A stretch of DNA of 15,733 nt from Acidobacteriota bacterium (lineage in GTDB: Bacteria > Acidobacteriota > Terriglobia > Terriglobales > Acidobacteriaceae). The notes under the pieces are model-generated. The model searched no databases and was not told where the DNA came from. It was given only the letters and a program-made list of their open reading frames with translations. The position numbers and the translations under genes were made by a program. Positions 1 through 6,986 of the stretch are shown here, in pieces. The DNA lies in assembly GCA_003223595.1 (NCBI GenBank), contig QHVR01000414.1, positions 1 through 15,733 of the forward strand. Reading direction: 5' to 3'. How positions within the stretch are numbered: the first letter of the stretch is position 1; every line of letters begins with the position of its first letter.

Positions 1-586
1 CGGACTGTAGCAGCGGATCCAACGCTGCTTGCACTCTTTCGTTGGTCAGGTCCCACACGGGACTCGCTTGGCCATGCTTGGCGTCGGTGACGATACAGCT
101 TCGTGCGTCGACATGCGCCGCCTTGACGCCTGCTTCGCAAAGTGCTTCTTTCACCAGCTTGCTGGAGAATACTTCGCCAAATCCAAGCAATATGTCCTGG
201 CATTTCAAGTCAACTTTGCCAGCAGCCTCCAGTTGCAGAAGCAGCGACTCCAAGGCGCGGAAGTCCGCTCGCAACTCGCGGTCGAGGGTCCCGTAAGCGG
301 AGTCGCCCACCAGCGAATCCGCCAGCCGTTCGTGACGCACATAGATGTCGCGCACCGACGCGAGCGCCGCTCCCAGACGCCCGCTGCTGGCGGCACGCCC
401 TGCCTCGAGAAGCTGATCCGTGACGCCGGCCAGCGCACTGACTACGACCACTGGCTGAACATCGCCACGGCTCTGGACGATGGCAATGAGTCGGCGAATC
501 GCGGCCTCGTCCTCTACCGAAGTGCCTCCGAACTTCATCACTACTACCTTGTCGTCTCGATCGAATCTGCTTTGTCGCGCGCTCAT
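1..586 (-). CDS. Aspartate kinase, N-terminal part (truncated by window edge)
   Basis: Aspartate kinase phosphorylates L-aspartate with ATP, the first step towards Lys, Thr, Met and Ile. The 195 visible residues include the kinase signature KFGGTSV (about residues 18-24), the VVVVSALAGVTD segment (about 47-58) and HVDARSCIVTD further on. The helical stretch between the kinase signature and LLGFGE is long, as in the E. coli-type enzymes ThrA/LysC, rather than the compact Bacillus type. I chose ATG at 586 because GGAG lies 9 bases upstream; ATG 601 has no usable ribosome site and ATG 538 lies right at the kinase motif. ACT regulatory domains, or a fused homoserine dehydrogenase, would lie beyond the left edge, so lysC and thrA cannot be told apart. 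The Thr/Ile leader upstream favours a threonine-branch enzyme. No frameshift or missing residue is seen. Confidence 0.93.
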   Translation of the reverse strand, partial: MSARQSRFDRDDKVVVMKFGGTSVEDEAAIRRLIAIVQSRGDVQPVVVVSALAGVTDQLLEAGRAASSGRLGAALASVRDIYVRHERLADSLVGDSAYGTLDRELRADFRALESLLLQLEAAGKVDLKCQDILLGFGEVFSSKLVKEALCEAGVKAAHVDARSCIVTDAKHGQASPVWDLTNERVQAALDPLLQS

Positions 587-616
587 CGCATTCGGCTCCA
601 TTCCCAGATTTGGCGC

Positions 617-656
617 AAAGAAAAACCCACCGCCAGATCGCTTCTGGCGGTGGGTT
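617..656 (-). terminator. Attenuator terminator (3:4 stem) upstream of aspartate kinase
   Basis: On the minus strand a perfect 13-bp stem (655-643 with 637-625, 14 bp if A656-T624 is counted) closes a five-base loop (642-638). The stem is GC-rich, built on CCCACCGCCAGA and its complement. It runs straight into T625-T621, then C and three more T, which is a textbook intrinsic terminator in this direction. It lies between the leader peptide stop (685) and the aspartate kinase start (586), so it would stop transcription before the structural gene unless the alternative stem forms. On the plus strand the stem is not immediately followed by a T run, so it is unlikely to serve that strand. Confidence 0.9.
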
Positions 657-684
657 CGGGTGATTCTTTTATTTAGTGCTTACT

Positions 685-780
685 TCATCCGATCCCGGCC
701 TCCAGAAGACACGTAATTCGTGTCGACGTAATAATCCCTGTTGTCGTAATTCGCTTGCCGTTCTGGAGGGACATACTCAT
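685..780 (-). CDS. Threonine/isoleucine leader peptide (thrL-like)
   Basis: This is a 31-codon ORF with ATG at 780 and TGA at 687-685, preceded by GGGGAG six bases before the ATG. Residues 9-23 read KRITTTGIITSTRIT, so 10 of residues 11-23 are Thr or Ile (6 Thr, 4 Ile). The known E. coli thr leader peptide has the same character and the same KRI-(S)TT beginning. The ORF sits about 100 bases before the aspartate kinase start and is followed by a strong terminator hairpin, which is the classical order for an attenuated amino-acid operon. The peptide itself probably has no function; its translation senses charged tRNA-Thr and tRNA-Ile. A second in-frame ATG at 774 is possible but worse placed for the ribosome site. 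The composition and position make a chance ORF very unlikely. Confidence 0.87.
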   Translation of the reverse strand: MSMSLQNGKRITTTGIITSTRITCLLEAGIG

Positions 781-875
781 AAATCGCTCCCCAGCATACG
801 TTCGAAGGGAAGAAAGGCCAAATGCAAAATCATGATAGAAATCATCGGAATTTCGAATAGCTCGATGCCTCTGTA

Positions 876-899
876 GGGGCGGACCTATTGGTCCACCCC
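876..899. repeat. Imperfect palindrome (REP-like hairpin)
   Basis: GGGG (876-879) and GGACC (881-885) pair with GGTCC (890-894) and CCCC (896-899) around a four-base loop. Position 880/895 is C·A on the plus-strand transcript and a G·U wobble on the minus-strand transcript, so the hairpin is stronger as minus-strand RNA. No T tract follows. It lies in gene-free DNA, and only one copy is seen in the window. It could be a dispersed intergenic palindrome or part of the attenuated operon's leader. Confidence 0.45.
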
Positions 900-1066
900 G
901 CGGGCGAAGTCCGGCGTCGTCGCTTCCTTCGGCGTAGCTTTCCTGAGACTTGAAAAGTCAAGACCTCGATCGTGTACACTCTGCACCAAATCCGGGGCAG
1001 GCGTCTGTAAGCACTTAATTCCTAAGCCCATTGCACCCTGCAAGTACTGTGCAAATAAACTCAGAC

Positions 1067-1138
1067 ATGTTGCTGATAACAAGCAACATAGATACAAGAG
1101 TTAAATCGGTTTAACTCCCTCGTGGCGGGGCTTTTTTT
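1067..1138 (+). ncRNA. Possible small RNA: two perfect hairpins plus terminator
   Basis: Three structures follow one another on the plus strand. The first is an 8-bp stem, ATGTTGCT/AGCAACAT (1067-1074/1082-1089), with a seven-base loop. The second is an 8-bp stem, GAGTTAAA/TTTAACTC (1098-1105/1110-1117), with loop TCGG. The third is the short GC stem at 1118-1130 followed by T7. No plus-strand coding gene lies upstream in the window for this terminator to serve, so a short independent transcript is a reasonable reading. Its 5' end and promoter are not recognisable, and I cannot match it to a known RNA family. The hairpins might instead be operator-like dyads. Confidence 0.35.
1118..1138 (+). 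terminator. Intrinsic terminator, plus strand
   Basis: CCTCG (1118-1122) pairs with CGGGG (1126-1130), including one G·U pair, around a three-base loop. The stem is followed by C and seven T (1132-1138). The T run is only on the plus strand, so the element does not terminate the minus-strand LysR transcript. The stem is short, and the perfect hairpin directly upstream (1098-1117) may stack on it. Confidence 0.5.
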
Positions 1139-1244
1139 CGGATCACAGCGACCAACTCCGCTCTGGCGGTTTCGCTGGCTCCGCGCGAGGCATTCCTCTG
1201 CGCGAGTGACCCGTTCCCGAGAAGGTGTGGAGTGCCGTACGTTT

Positions 1245-2147
1245 CTACGCGTCCGTCTTGTTCATTTTCGTGGCGAACTGCCGCAGCAAGCCCACGAACG
1301 CCGTCGATGCCACCGACAACGTACGATCCCGCCGATACGCTAGGCCGAGTTCCCGGTAGAGATCGGCATCTTCCAGATCAATGAGCTTGACCCGTCCGGC
1401 ATCGACCTCATCGCGCGCAAAGGACTGGCTGATCAGCGAAACTCCCAGGTCGGCGGCGACGAAGCTCTTGATCATTCCGATGCTAGGCAGCTCCATGCGC
1501 ACCTGCAGTTCGGTGCCGTATGGCCGGAACAATTTGTCGAGAAGCCTCCGGGTATGGCCAGTTTTCGGGAATAGCAGCGGCTGCTTCACGATCTCTGAGA
1601 CCGGAACCACCTTGTACTTGGCCAGCGGATTCTTCGGGCTGACCATCAGCATCAACTTGTCGCGAAAGATCGGCTGAATTTTCAAGCTGGGGGATTGGAT
1701 CGGCAAAGTCAGAATGCCGATCTCCACCGCGCCGTTCTCCAGTTTCTCAACAATCTTGTAGCTGAAATTGCGGTAAATGCTGATCTGCACCGGAGGATAG
1801 CGCCGGCAGTATTCCCCGAATACTTCCGGCAGAACATACAGGCAAGTGGCCTCATTGGCTCCCACGCGCAGCGTGCCGCGCGGAGTCCCACTGTGGTCCG
1901 CGACCGCCATCAGCGACTCATCCCGAAGATTCTTCAGTTTCTCGGCGTATTCGTAGAATATCTGGCCCGCCGGAGTGAGCTTGACAGTCTTGCCCGAGCG
2001 ATCAAGCAGGCGATCCCCGTATTCCTGCTCCAGTTGCCGGATCTGCGCGCTCACCGCCGACTGCGAACGAAATACTTTTTCCCCGGCGCGCGAAAAACTC
2101 CCCTGCCGCGCTACTTCGAGGAACGTGATGAGCTGATCGAAGTCCAT
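1245..2147 (-). CDS. LysR-family transcriptional regulator
   Basis: This is a 300-residue protein, the usual length for the LysR family. Residues 1-60 form the winged helix-turn-helix, with the family pattern F.EVARQGSFSRAGEKVFRSQSAVS and QIRQLE leading to LTPAGQIFYEYA. Residues 91-294 form the periplasmic-binding-protein-like effector domain, beginning GTLRVGANEATCLYVLP. It starts at ATG 2147 and ends with TAG. It is transcribed divergently from gltB with a 249-base gap, the arrangement of GltC and gltAB in Bacillus subtilis, so control of gltBD and itself is plausible. The effector-domain wording also resembles CysB/CbbR-type regulators, so the ligand and target are not known. No terminator with a T run is seen downstream. 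Confidence 0.92.
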   Translation of the reverse strand: MDFDQLITFLEVARQGSFSRAGEKVFRSQSAVSAQIRQLEQEYGDRLLDRSGKTVKLTPAGQIFYEYAEKLKNLRDESLMAVADHSGTPRGTLRVGANEATCLYVLPEVFGEYCRRYPPVQISIYRNFSYKIVEKLENGAVEIGILTLPIQSPSLKIQPIFRDKLMLMVSPKNPLAKYKVVPVSEIVKQPLLFPKTGHTRRLLDKLFRPYGTELQVRMELPSIGMIKSFVAADLGVSLISQSFARDEVDAGRVKLIDLEDADLYRELGLAYRRDRTLSVASTAFVGLLRQFATKMNKTDA

Positions 2148-2173
2148 TGTTGTGCGGAATTATAGCGGAGTGC

Positions 2174-2198
2174 TTGCGAAAGCCGAGTGAATTCGCAA
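2174..2198. promoter_or_regulatory. Inverted repeat, candidate LysR operator
   Basis: TTGCGAA (2174-2180) and TTCGCAA (2192-2198) form a perfect 7-bp inverted repeat separated by 11 bases, 27 bases upstream of the LysR start. LysR proteins bind dyads with about this centre spacing and usually repress their own gene from such a site. The symmetric bases that flank the 11-base spacer are A and T, not the textbook T-N11-A, so the match is structural, not exact. Confidence 0.4.
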
Positions 2199-2262
2199 AC
2201 GCGTCCCGTCGCGCCGTGCCCACAATTTTGCATAGCTCCTATTAAAATTCTGGATTGTACTT

Positions 2263-2295
2263 TCGCTACCCATACGCGATATTAAAGAGTAGCGA
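2263..2295. promoter_or_regulatory. Second inverted repeat in the lysR-gltB gap
   Basis: TCGCTAC (2263-2269) and GTAGCGA (2289-2295) are perfect complements separated by 19 bases. The AT-rich ATATTAAA between them (2279-2286) could include a -10 box for gltB. The element may be an activator or operator site, or a leader hairpin in the gltB transcript. No strong sigma-70 pair could be assigned in this gap. Confidence 0.25.
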
Positions 2296-2396
2296 GTTCC
2301 GGTTGCTGAGCAGAGGTGTGCCACGCCACGACGCTCAGCAATGCCAGCCCCAAGAACAAATGATTCGAAAGGAACTACGTCCGCCGGACGAAGTCC

Positions 2397-5300
2397 ATGA
2401 TGACCCGTCTCAATCCGAATGGATTGCCCCCCGCTCAGGGCCTATACCACCCCGCGCACGAGCACGACGCCTGCGGGATCGGGTTTGTGGCCAGCATCAA
2501 CGGAACTAAGAGCCACGACATAATTCGCAAAGGAATTCAGGTTCTTCTGAACCTGGCGCATCGCGGCGCCTGCGGCTGCGATCCGGAGACCGGCGACGGG
2601 GCGGGAGTGCTCATCCAGATCCCGCACAAGTTCCTGGCGCGTGAATGCGAGAAGCTGGGTTTCGTATTACCCGAGCCCGGCGCTTACGGCGTCGGCATGA
2701 CCTTCCTTCCCGTGGAGAAACATCCGCGCCTCCAGTGTGAAGGAATTCTGGAGAGGATCGTCCGCGAAGAAGGACTGACGGTGCTGGGCTGGCGGGATAC
2801 GCCGGTCTACGCTTCGTCCATCGGGCGTGTGGCCCGCGCTTCGCAGCCTTACATTCAGCAGATTTTTGTGGGGCGCCCCTCCGGCATGGACGAGGACGCC
2901 TTCGAACGTAAGCTGTACGTGGTCCGCAAGCGCGCGGAGAACGAAGTGCGCGAGTCGGGCATGGAAGATGCGGAAACGTTCTATATTCCGTCGCTCTCCT
3001 GCCGCACTATTGTTTACAAAGGCCTGCTGCTGGCTTCCCAGATCACCAAGTTCTATCGCGAACTCGCCGATCCTGACGTGATCAGCGGCTTGTGCCTGGT
3101 GCACCAGCGCTTTTCCACCAACACATTTCCCAGTTGGCAGCGTGCCCATCCGTACCGCTACGTTGCTCACAACGGCGAGATCAACACGCTGCGCGGCAAC
3201 GTGAACTGGATGCACGCGCGTCAGTCTCTCCTGCGATCCCCTTTGTTTGGGGAAGACATTCAGAAGTTGCATCCCATCATTGCGCCCGACGGCAGCGACT
3301 CGGCCAACTTTGATAATGCCGTGGAGTTGCTGATGCAGGCTGGCCGCAGCTTGCCGCACGTGATGGCCATGCTGATCCCCGAAGCCTGGTCCGGCAATCC
3401 GCACATGACGCCGGAAAAGCGCGCGTTCTACGAATACCACGCCTGCATCATGGAACCGTGGGATGGTCCCGCGGCCATTGCCTTCACCGATGGACGAGTC
3501 ATTGGCGCCACCCTCGACCGCAATGGGCTGCGGCCCGGGCGTTACGTGGTCACCGACGACGATCTTGTCATCATGGCGTCGGAAGCGGGCGTACTCGACG
3601 TCGCCGCAGAGCAGGTAAAGAAAAAAGGCCGCCTGCAGCCCGGCAAAATGTTCCTGGTAGACACCGTCGAAGGCCGCATCATCTCCGATAAGGAAATCAA
3701 GCAGAAGCTCGCAGCGCAACAGCCGTATGCGCAGTGGGTGGCTGAGAACCAGATCACCATCGATCAACTGCCGGAGCCCGCGCGCATGCATTATCCCGAT
3801 GCCGAAGCACTCTTGCTGCGGCAGCGCGCCTTTGGATATAGCGATGAAGACCTGCGAATGATTCTCGCCCCCATGGCGACGAAGGGAGAAGAGCCGGTCG
3901 GTTCCATGGGCACCGACACTCCGCTCGCCTGTCTCTCGGACAAGCCGCAATCGCTCTTCAACTACTTCAAGCAGCTCTTTGCGCAGGTGACGAATCCTCC
4001 CATAGATCCCATCCGGGAAGAGATGGTGATGTCCCTGATCAGCTACATCGGCAGCGAGCGCAACATTCTCGAAGAGGCGCCCGAGAACTGCCACATGCTG
4101 AAACTGGCGCATCCGCTGCTCACCAATCGCGAACTGGAGAAGTTGCGCCGGGTCTCGAACCGCGACCTGCTGGCCACCACGTTGCCCGCGCTGTTCCGCG
4201 TCTGTGACGGGGAATCAGGCCTGAAGCGCGCTCTGGACGAGCTTTGCCAGAGGGCTTCTCTCGCCGTCAAAGCGGGATATTCGCTACTGATCCTTTCTGA
4301 TCGCGGTGTCGACAAGGATTACGCTCCGATTCCATGCCTGCTCGCTCTGGCGGCAGTACACAATTTGCTGGTGCGCGAGGAGACACGCACTCAGGTAGCT
4401 TTGATCACCGAGTCCGGCGAGCCTCGCGAAGTGATGCACTTCGCCCTGCTCAGCGGATACGGAGCCAGCGCGATCAATCCCTATCTCGCGCTCGAGAGCG
4501 TAGAAAACCTCGCGTGGCGCGGTGAGTTGGGCGAGGGCGTCACTCCCGAGCTGGCCGTGAAGCACTTTCTGAAGGCAGTTAAGAAAGGTCTGCTAAAGAC
4601 TTTCTCGAAGATGGGCATTTCCACCCTGCAGAGCTATCAGGGAGCGCAAGTCTTCGAAGCGATCGGCCTGAACAAAGACTTGGTAGATGCCTACTTCGCC
4701 GGAACCACCTCACGGCTGGAAGGCATTGGTTTGTCGGTGCTCGCGTCGGAAGCGCAGTTAAAACACGAGTTCGCGTTCCGTCCGCTGATCGACTTTGAGA
4801 CTGAGTTGGCCGTCGGCGGCAACTATCACCAACGCGTCAACGGCGAATATCACCTGCTGAACCCGGCGACCATCAGCAAGCTGCAGCATGCGGTTCGACA
4901 GGAGAGCGCCAAAACTTTTCAGGAGTACACGGACCTCATCGACAACCAGAGCGCCAGCCTATGCACGCTTCGCGGTCTGATGAAGCTGAAGAAGAGCGAC
5001 AAGCCGGTGCCGCTGGAAGAAGTCGAACCCGCAAAAGAAATCGTCAAGCGCTTCACCACCGGAGCCATGTCGTTTGGCTCCATCAGCAAGGAAGCCCACG
5101 AGACACTGGCCATCGCGATGAACCGCATCGGCGGGAAATCGAACACCGGCGAGGGCGGGGAAGACGAGGAGCGCTTCAAGCCGGATCCGAATGGAGACTT
5201 GCGCCGCAGCGCGGTCAAGCAAGTCGCCTCCGCGCGTTTCGGAGTGACGGCGAATTATCTGGTCAATGCCGACGAGTTGCAGATCAAGATGGCCCAGGGC

Positions 5301-6986
5301 GCCAAGCCCGGAGAAGGCGGTCAACTGCCCGGCCACAAAGTCGACGAAGTCATCGCGCGGCTGCGGCATTCGATTGCAGGCGTTGGGCTTATTTCGCCGC
5401 CGCCCCATCACGATATCTATTCCATCGAGGATCTGGCGCAACTGATTTACGACTTGAAGAACGTGAACCCGAAGGCGCGGATCGCAGTGAAGTTGGTAGC
5501 CGAGGTAGGAGTCGGCACCGTCGCCGCGGGAGTTGCCAAAGCGCATGCCGATGTGGTGCTGATCAGCGGTGATAGCGGAGGCACGGGCGCATCGCCTCTG
5601 AGTTCCATCAAGCACGCCGGAATTCCGTGGGAACTTGGGCTGGCGGAGGCGCAGCAGGTTCTCTTACTTAATGACCTGCGCAGCCGTATCCGCGTGCAGA
5701 CCGACGGCAAACTGCAAACCGGGCGAGATGTGGTGATCGCCGCATTGCTGGGAGCAGAAGAATTCGGATTTGCCACCACGCCGCTGATTGCTATGGGCTG
5801 CATCATGATGCGCAAGTGCCATCTGAATACTTGTTCAGTCGGCATCGCCACGCAGGATCCGGAGTTGCGCAAGCGATTCCAGGGCCAGCCGGAGCACGTG
5901 ATCAATTTCTTCTTCTTCCTCGCGGAGCAGGTTCGGCAGTACATGGCCGAGATGGGATTCCGCACGGTGGACGAGATGGTTGGGCGCGTCGACATGCTCG
6001 ATGCCAAAGAGGCAGTCGATCACTGGAAGGCGAAGGGGCTCGACTTTTCCGCGATTCTCTACAATCCGCCGGTGCCCTCTCGCGTGGCGCGGCGATGCGT
6101 TCATTCGCAGGATCATGGCTTGGACCAGGCTCTCGATCACCGCATTCTGGGACAGGTCAGCGCTGCCTTGGAGACGCTGACGCCGATTGAGGTCAAGTTT
6201 CCAGTCCGCAACATTCATCGCACGGTCGGCACCATGCTGAGTGGCGAAGTGGCGCGGCGCTACGGTTCAGCCGGGCTTCCCGTTGACACCATCCGCCTGA
6301 AGTTGAATGGCTCTGCGGGACAAAGTCTGGGAGCATTTCTCGCCAAGGGCATCACTCTGACGCTTGAGGGCGAGGCAAACGACTACGTCGGGAAGGGACT
6401 CTCCGGCGGACGCATCATTGTGTATCCACCGCGCGCTTCGCGCTTTGCCCCGGAAGAGAACATCATCGTCGGCAACGTTGCCCTGTATGGCGCCACCAGC
6501 GGAGAGGTCTTCTTCAACGGCATGGCTGGCGAGCGCTTCGCCGTGCGCAACTCAGGCGCGACCGCAGTGGTCGAGGGCGTCGGCGATCACGGTTGCGAGT
6601 ACATGACCAACGGCCTGGTGCTGGTGCTCGGTTCTTGCGGGCGGAACTTCGCGGCCGGCATGAGCGGCGGGCTTGCGTATGTTTTCGACGAGCGCGGCGA
6701 TTTCACCGAGGAGCGCTGCAACCTCGACTCGGTCGATCTGGAGCCCTTGCTCGATCCGCACGACGTTCAAGTGGTGAAGACCCTGATCGTGCGCCACCTC
6801 GAATTGACTTGGAGCCCGCGCGCCAAATGGCTTCTCGATAACTGGCAGGAGGCTGCGCCGCGCTTCATCAAGGTCTTCCCGCACGAATTCAAACGCGTGC
6901 TGGGCGTGAGCCGCAGCCAGCACGCTTACATTCCGGGCGAAGCCGTTGTCGTTCTGGCCGATGCAGAGCAGGTGCAGCATGGGTAA
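2397..6986 (+). CDS. gltB: Glutamate synthase (NADPH) large subunit
   Basis: GltB makes two glutamates from glutamine and 2-oxoglutarate, with electrons delivered by GltD, in the cytoplasm. It has 1529 residues, normal for the family. The order is: propeptide (1-25); Cys26 in DACGIGF, the N-terminal nucleophile of the class II amidotransferase exposed after processing; central linker domain; FMN/2-oxoglutarate barrel with GGKSNTGEGGED and SGDSGGTGASP; 3Fe-4S cysteines Cys1135, Cys1141 and Cys1146 (GCIMMRKCHLNTC); and the C-terminal GXGXG beta-helix (SGGRIIVYPP to GMSGGLAYV). The start is forced to ATG 2397 or 2400, because an in-frame stop lies at 2361 with no start between; the ribosome site is weak (GACGAAG). 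All key residues are intact. It overlaps gltD by 8 bases, which implies translational coupling, and lies divergent to a LysR gene. Confidence 0.97.
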   Translation: MMTRLNPNGLPPAQGLYHPAHEHDACGIGFVASINGTKSHDIIRKGIQVLLNLAHRGACGCDPETGDGAGVLIQIPHKFLARECEKLGFVLPEPGAYGVGMTFLPVEKHPRLQCEGILERIVREEGLTVLGWRDTPVYASSIGRVARASQPYIQQIFVGRPSGMDEDAFERKLYVVRKRAENEVRESGMEDAETFYIPSLSCRTIVYKGLLLASQITKFYRELADPDVISGLCLVHQRFSTNTFPSWQRAHPYRYVAHNGEINTLRGNVNWMHARQSLLRSPLFGEDIQKLHPIIAPDGSDSANFDNAVELLMQAGRSLPHVMAMLIPEAWSGNPHMTPEKRAFYEYHACIMEPWDGPAAIAFTDGRVIGATLDRNGLRPGRYVVTDDDLVIMASEAGVLDVAAEQVKKKGRLQPGKMFLVDTVEGRIISDKEIKQKLAAQQPYAQWVAENQITIDQLPEPARMHYPDAEALLLRQRAFGYSDEDLRMILAPMATKGEEPVGSMGTDTPLACLSDKPQSLFNYFKQLFAQVTNPPIDPIREEMVMSLISYIGSERNILEEAPENCHMLKLAHPLLTNRELEKLRRVSNRDLLATTLPALFRVCDGESGLKRALDELCQRASLAVKAGYSLLILSDRGVDKDYAPIPCLLALAAVHNLLVREETRTQVALITESGEPREVMHFALLSGYGASAINPYLALESVENLAWRGELGEGVTPELAVKHFLKAVKKGLLKTFSKMGISTLQSYQGAQVFEAIGLNKDLVDAYFAGTTSRLEGIGLSVLASEAQLKHEFAFRPLIDFETELAVGGNYHQRVNGEYHLLNPATISKLQHAVRQESAKTFQEYTDLIDNQSASLCTLRGLMKLKKSDKPVPLEEVEPAKEIVKRFTTGAMSFGSISKEAHETLAIAMNRIGGKSNTGEGGEDEERFKPDPNGDLRRSAVKQVASARFGVTANYLVNADELQIKMAQGAKPGEGGQLPGHKVDEVIARLRHSIAGVGLISPPPHHDIYSIEDLAQLIYDLKNVNPKARIAVKLVAEVGVGTVAAGVAKAHADVVLISGDSGGTGASPLSSIKHAGIPWELGLAEAQQVLLLNDLRSRIRVQTDGKLQTGRDVVIAALLGAEEFGFATTPLIAMGCIMMRKCHLNTCSVGIATQDPELRKRFQGQPEHVINFFFFLAEQVRQYMAEMGFRTVDEMVGRVDMLDAKEAVDHWKAKGLDFSAILYNPPVPSRVARRCVHSQDHGLDQALDHRILGQVSAALETLTPIEVKFPVRNIHRTVGTMLSGEVARRYGSAGLPVDTIRLKLNGSAGQSLGAFLAKGITLTLEGEANDYVGKGLSGGRIIVYPPRASRFAPEENIIVGNVALYGATSGEVFFNGMAGERFAVRNSGATAVVEGVGDHGCEYMTNGLVLVLGSCGRNFAAGMSGGLAYVFDERGDFTEERCNLDSVDLEPLLDPHDVQVVKTLIVRHLELTWSPRAKWLLDNWQEAAPRFIKVFPHEFKRVLGVSRSQHAYIPGEAVVVLADAEQVQHG

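Larger units (their letters stand above)
617..780 (-). promoter_or_regulatory. Ribosome-mediated Thr/Ile transcription attenuator
   Basis: Three mutually exclusive stems can be drawn on the minus strand. Stem 1:2 pairs 769-761 (CCTCCAGAA) with 707-699 (TTCTGGAGG), 9 bp perfect, and encloses every control codon. Stem 2:3 pairs 708-694 with 641-654: CTTCTGG/CCAGAAG 7 bp, then GG/CC, then GGG/CCC, broken by small internal loops. Stem 3:4 is the terminator. A ribosome stalled on Thr/Ile codons (750-712) disrupts segment 1 but leaves segment 2 free, which allows the 2:3 antiterminator and read-through. A ribosome reaching the stop at 687 covers part of segment 2, so 3:4 terminates. A further 6-bp hairpin (724-719/713-708) lies over the last control codons. 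The geometry is seen directly; the regulation is inferred from E. coli thr/trp-type attenuation. Confidence 0.85.
781..1244. other. Gene-free stretch between the leader and the LysR gene
   Basis: I see no convincing protein gene here. The minus strand next to the leader peptide must hold the promoter of the attenuated operon. TATCAT at 837-832 matches five of six bases of a -10 box, but I find no good -35 partner, so this is weak. Other contents are the palindrome at 876-899 and the hairpin pair plus T7 terminator at 1067-1138 on the plus strand. There is also a hairpin at 1183-1203 (GCGCGAGG against CCTC-T-GCGC, one bulged T) that starts about 40 bases downstream of the LysR stop. It has no T run in either direction and is a poor terminator. 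Confidence 0.5.

Noticed and set aside
599..601. ATG at 601 as the aspartate kinase start
   Set aside because: It is in frame, but no Shine-Dalgarno lies at a usable distance and the first base would be only 16 bases after the U tract. ATG 586 has GGAG nine bases upstream.
29..676. 215-codon open frame on the plus strand
   Set aside because: It is antisense to the aspartate kinase, whose minus-strand translation shows the kinase motifs throughout.
656..960. Lysine riboswitch upstream of aspartate kinase
   Set aside because: I looked for the conserved lysine-box core on the minus strand and found only a short GCCGAAG-like match near 925-935, without the surrounding helices. The Thr/Ile leader ORF explains the attenuation better.
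1381..1677. 98-codon plus-strand frame inside the LysR gene
   Set aside because: It is a shadow of the regulator's effector domain; the minus-strand product is a full-length LysR protein.
2667..4112. 481-codon open frame on the minus strand
   Set aside because: It lies wholly antisense to gltB, its product resembles nothing, and such long antisense frames are expected in GC-rich genes. gltB has full family motifs here.
4959..5615. 218-codon open frame on the minus strand
   Set aside because: It is a mirror of the FMN-binding domain region of gltB, with no recognisable protein features.
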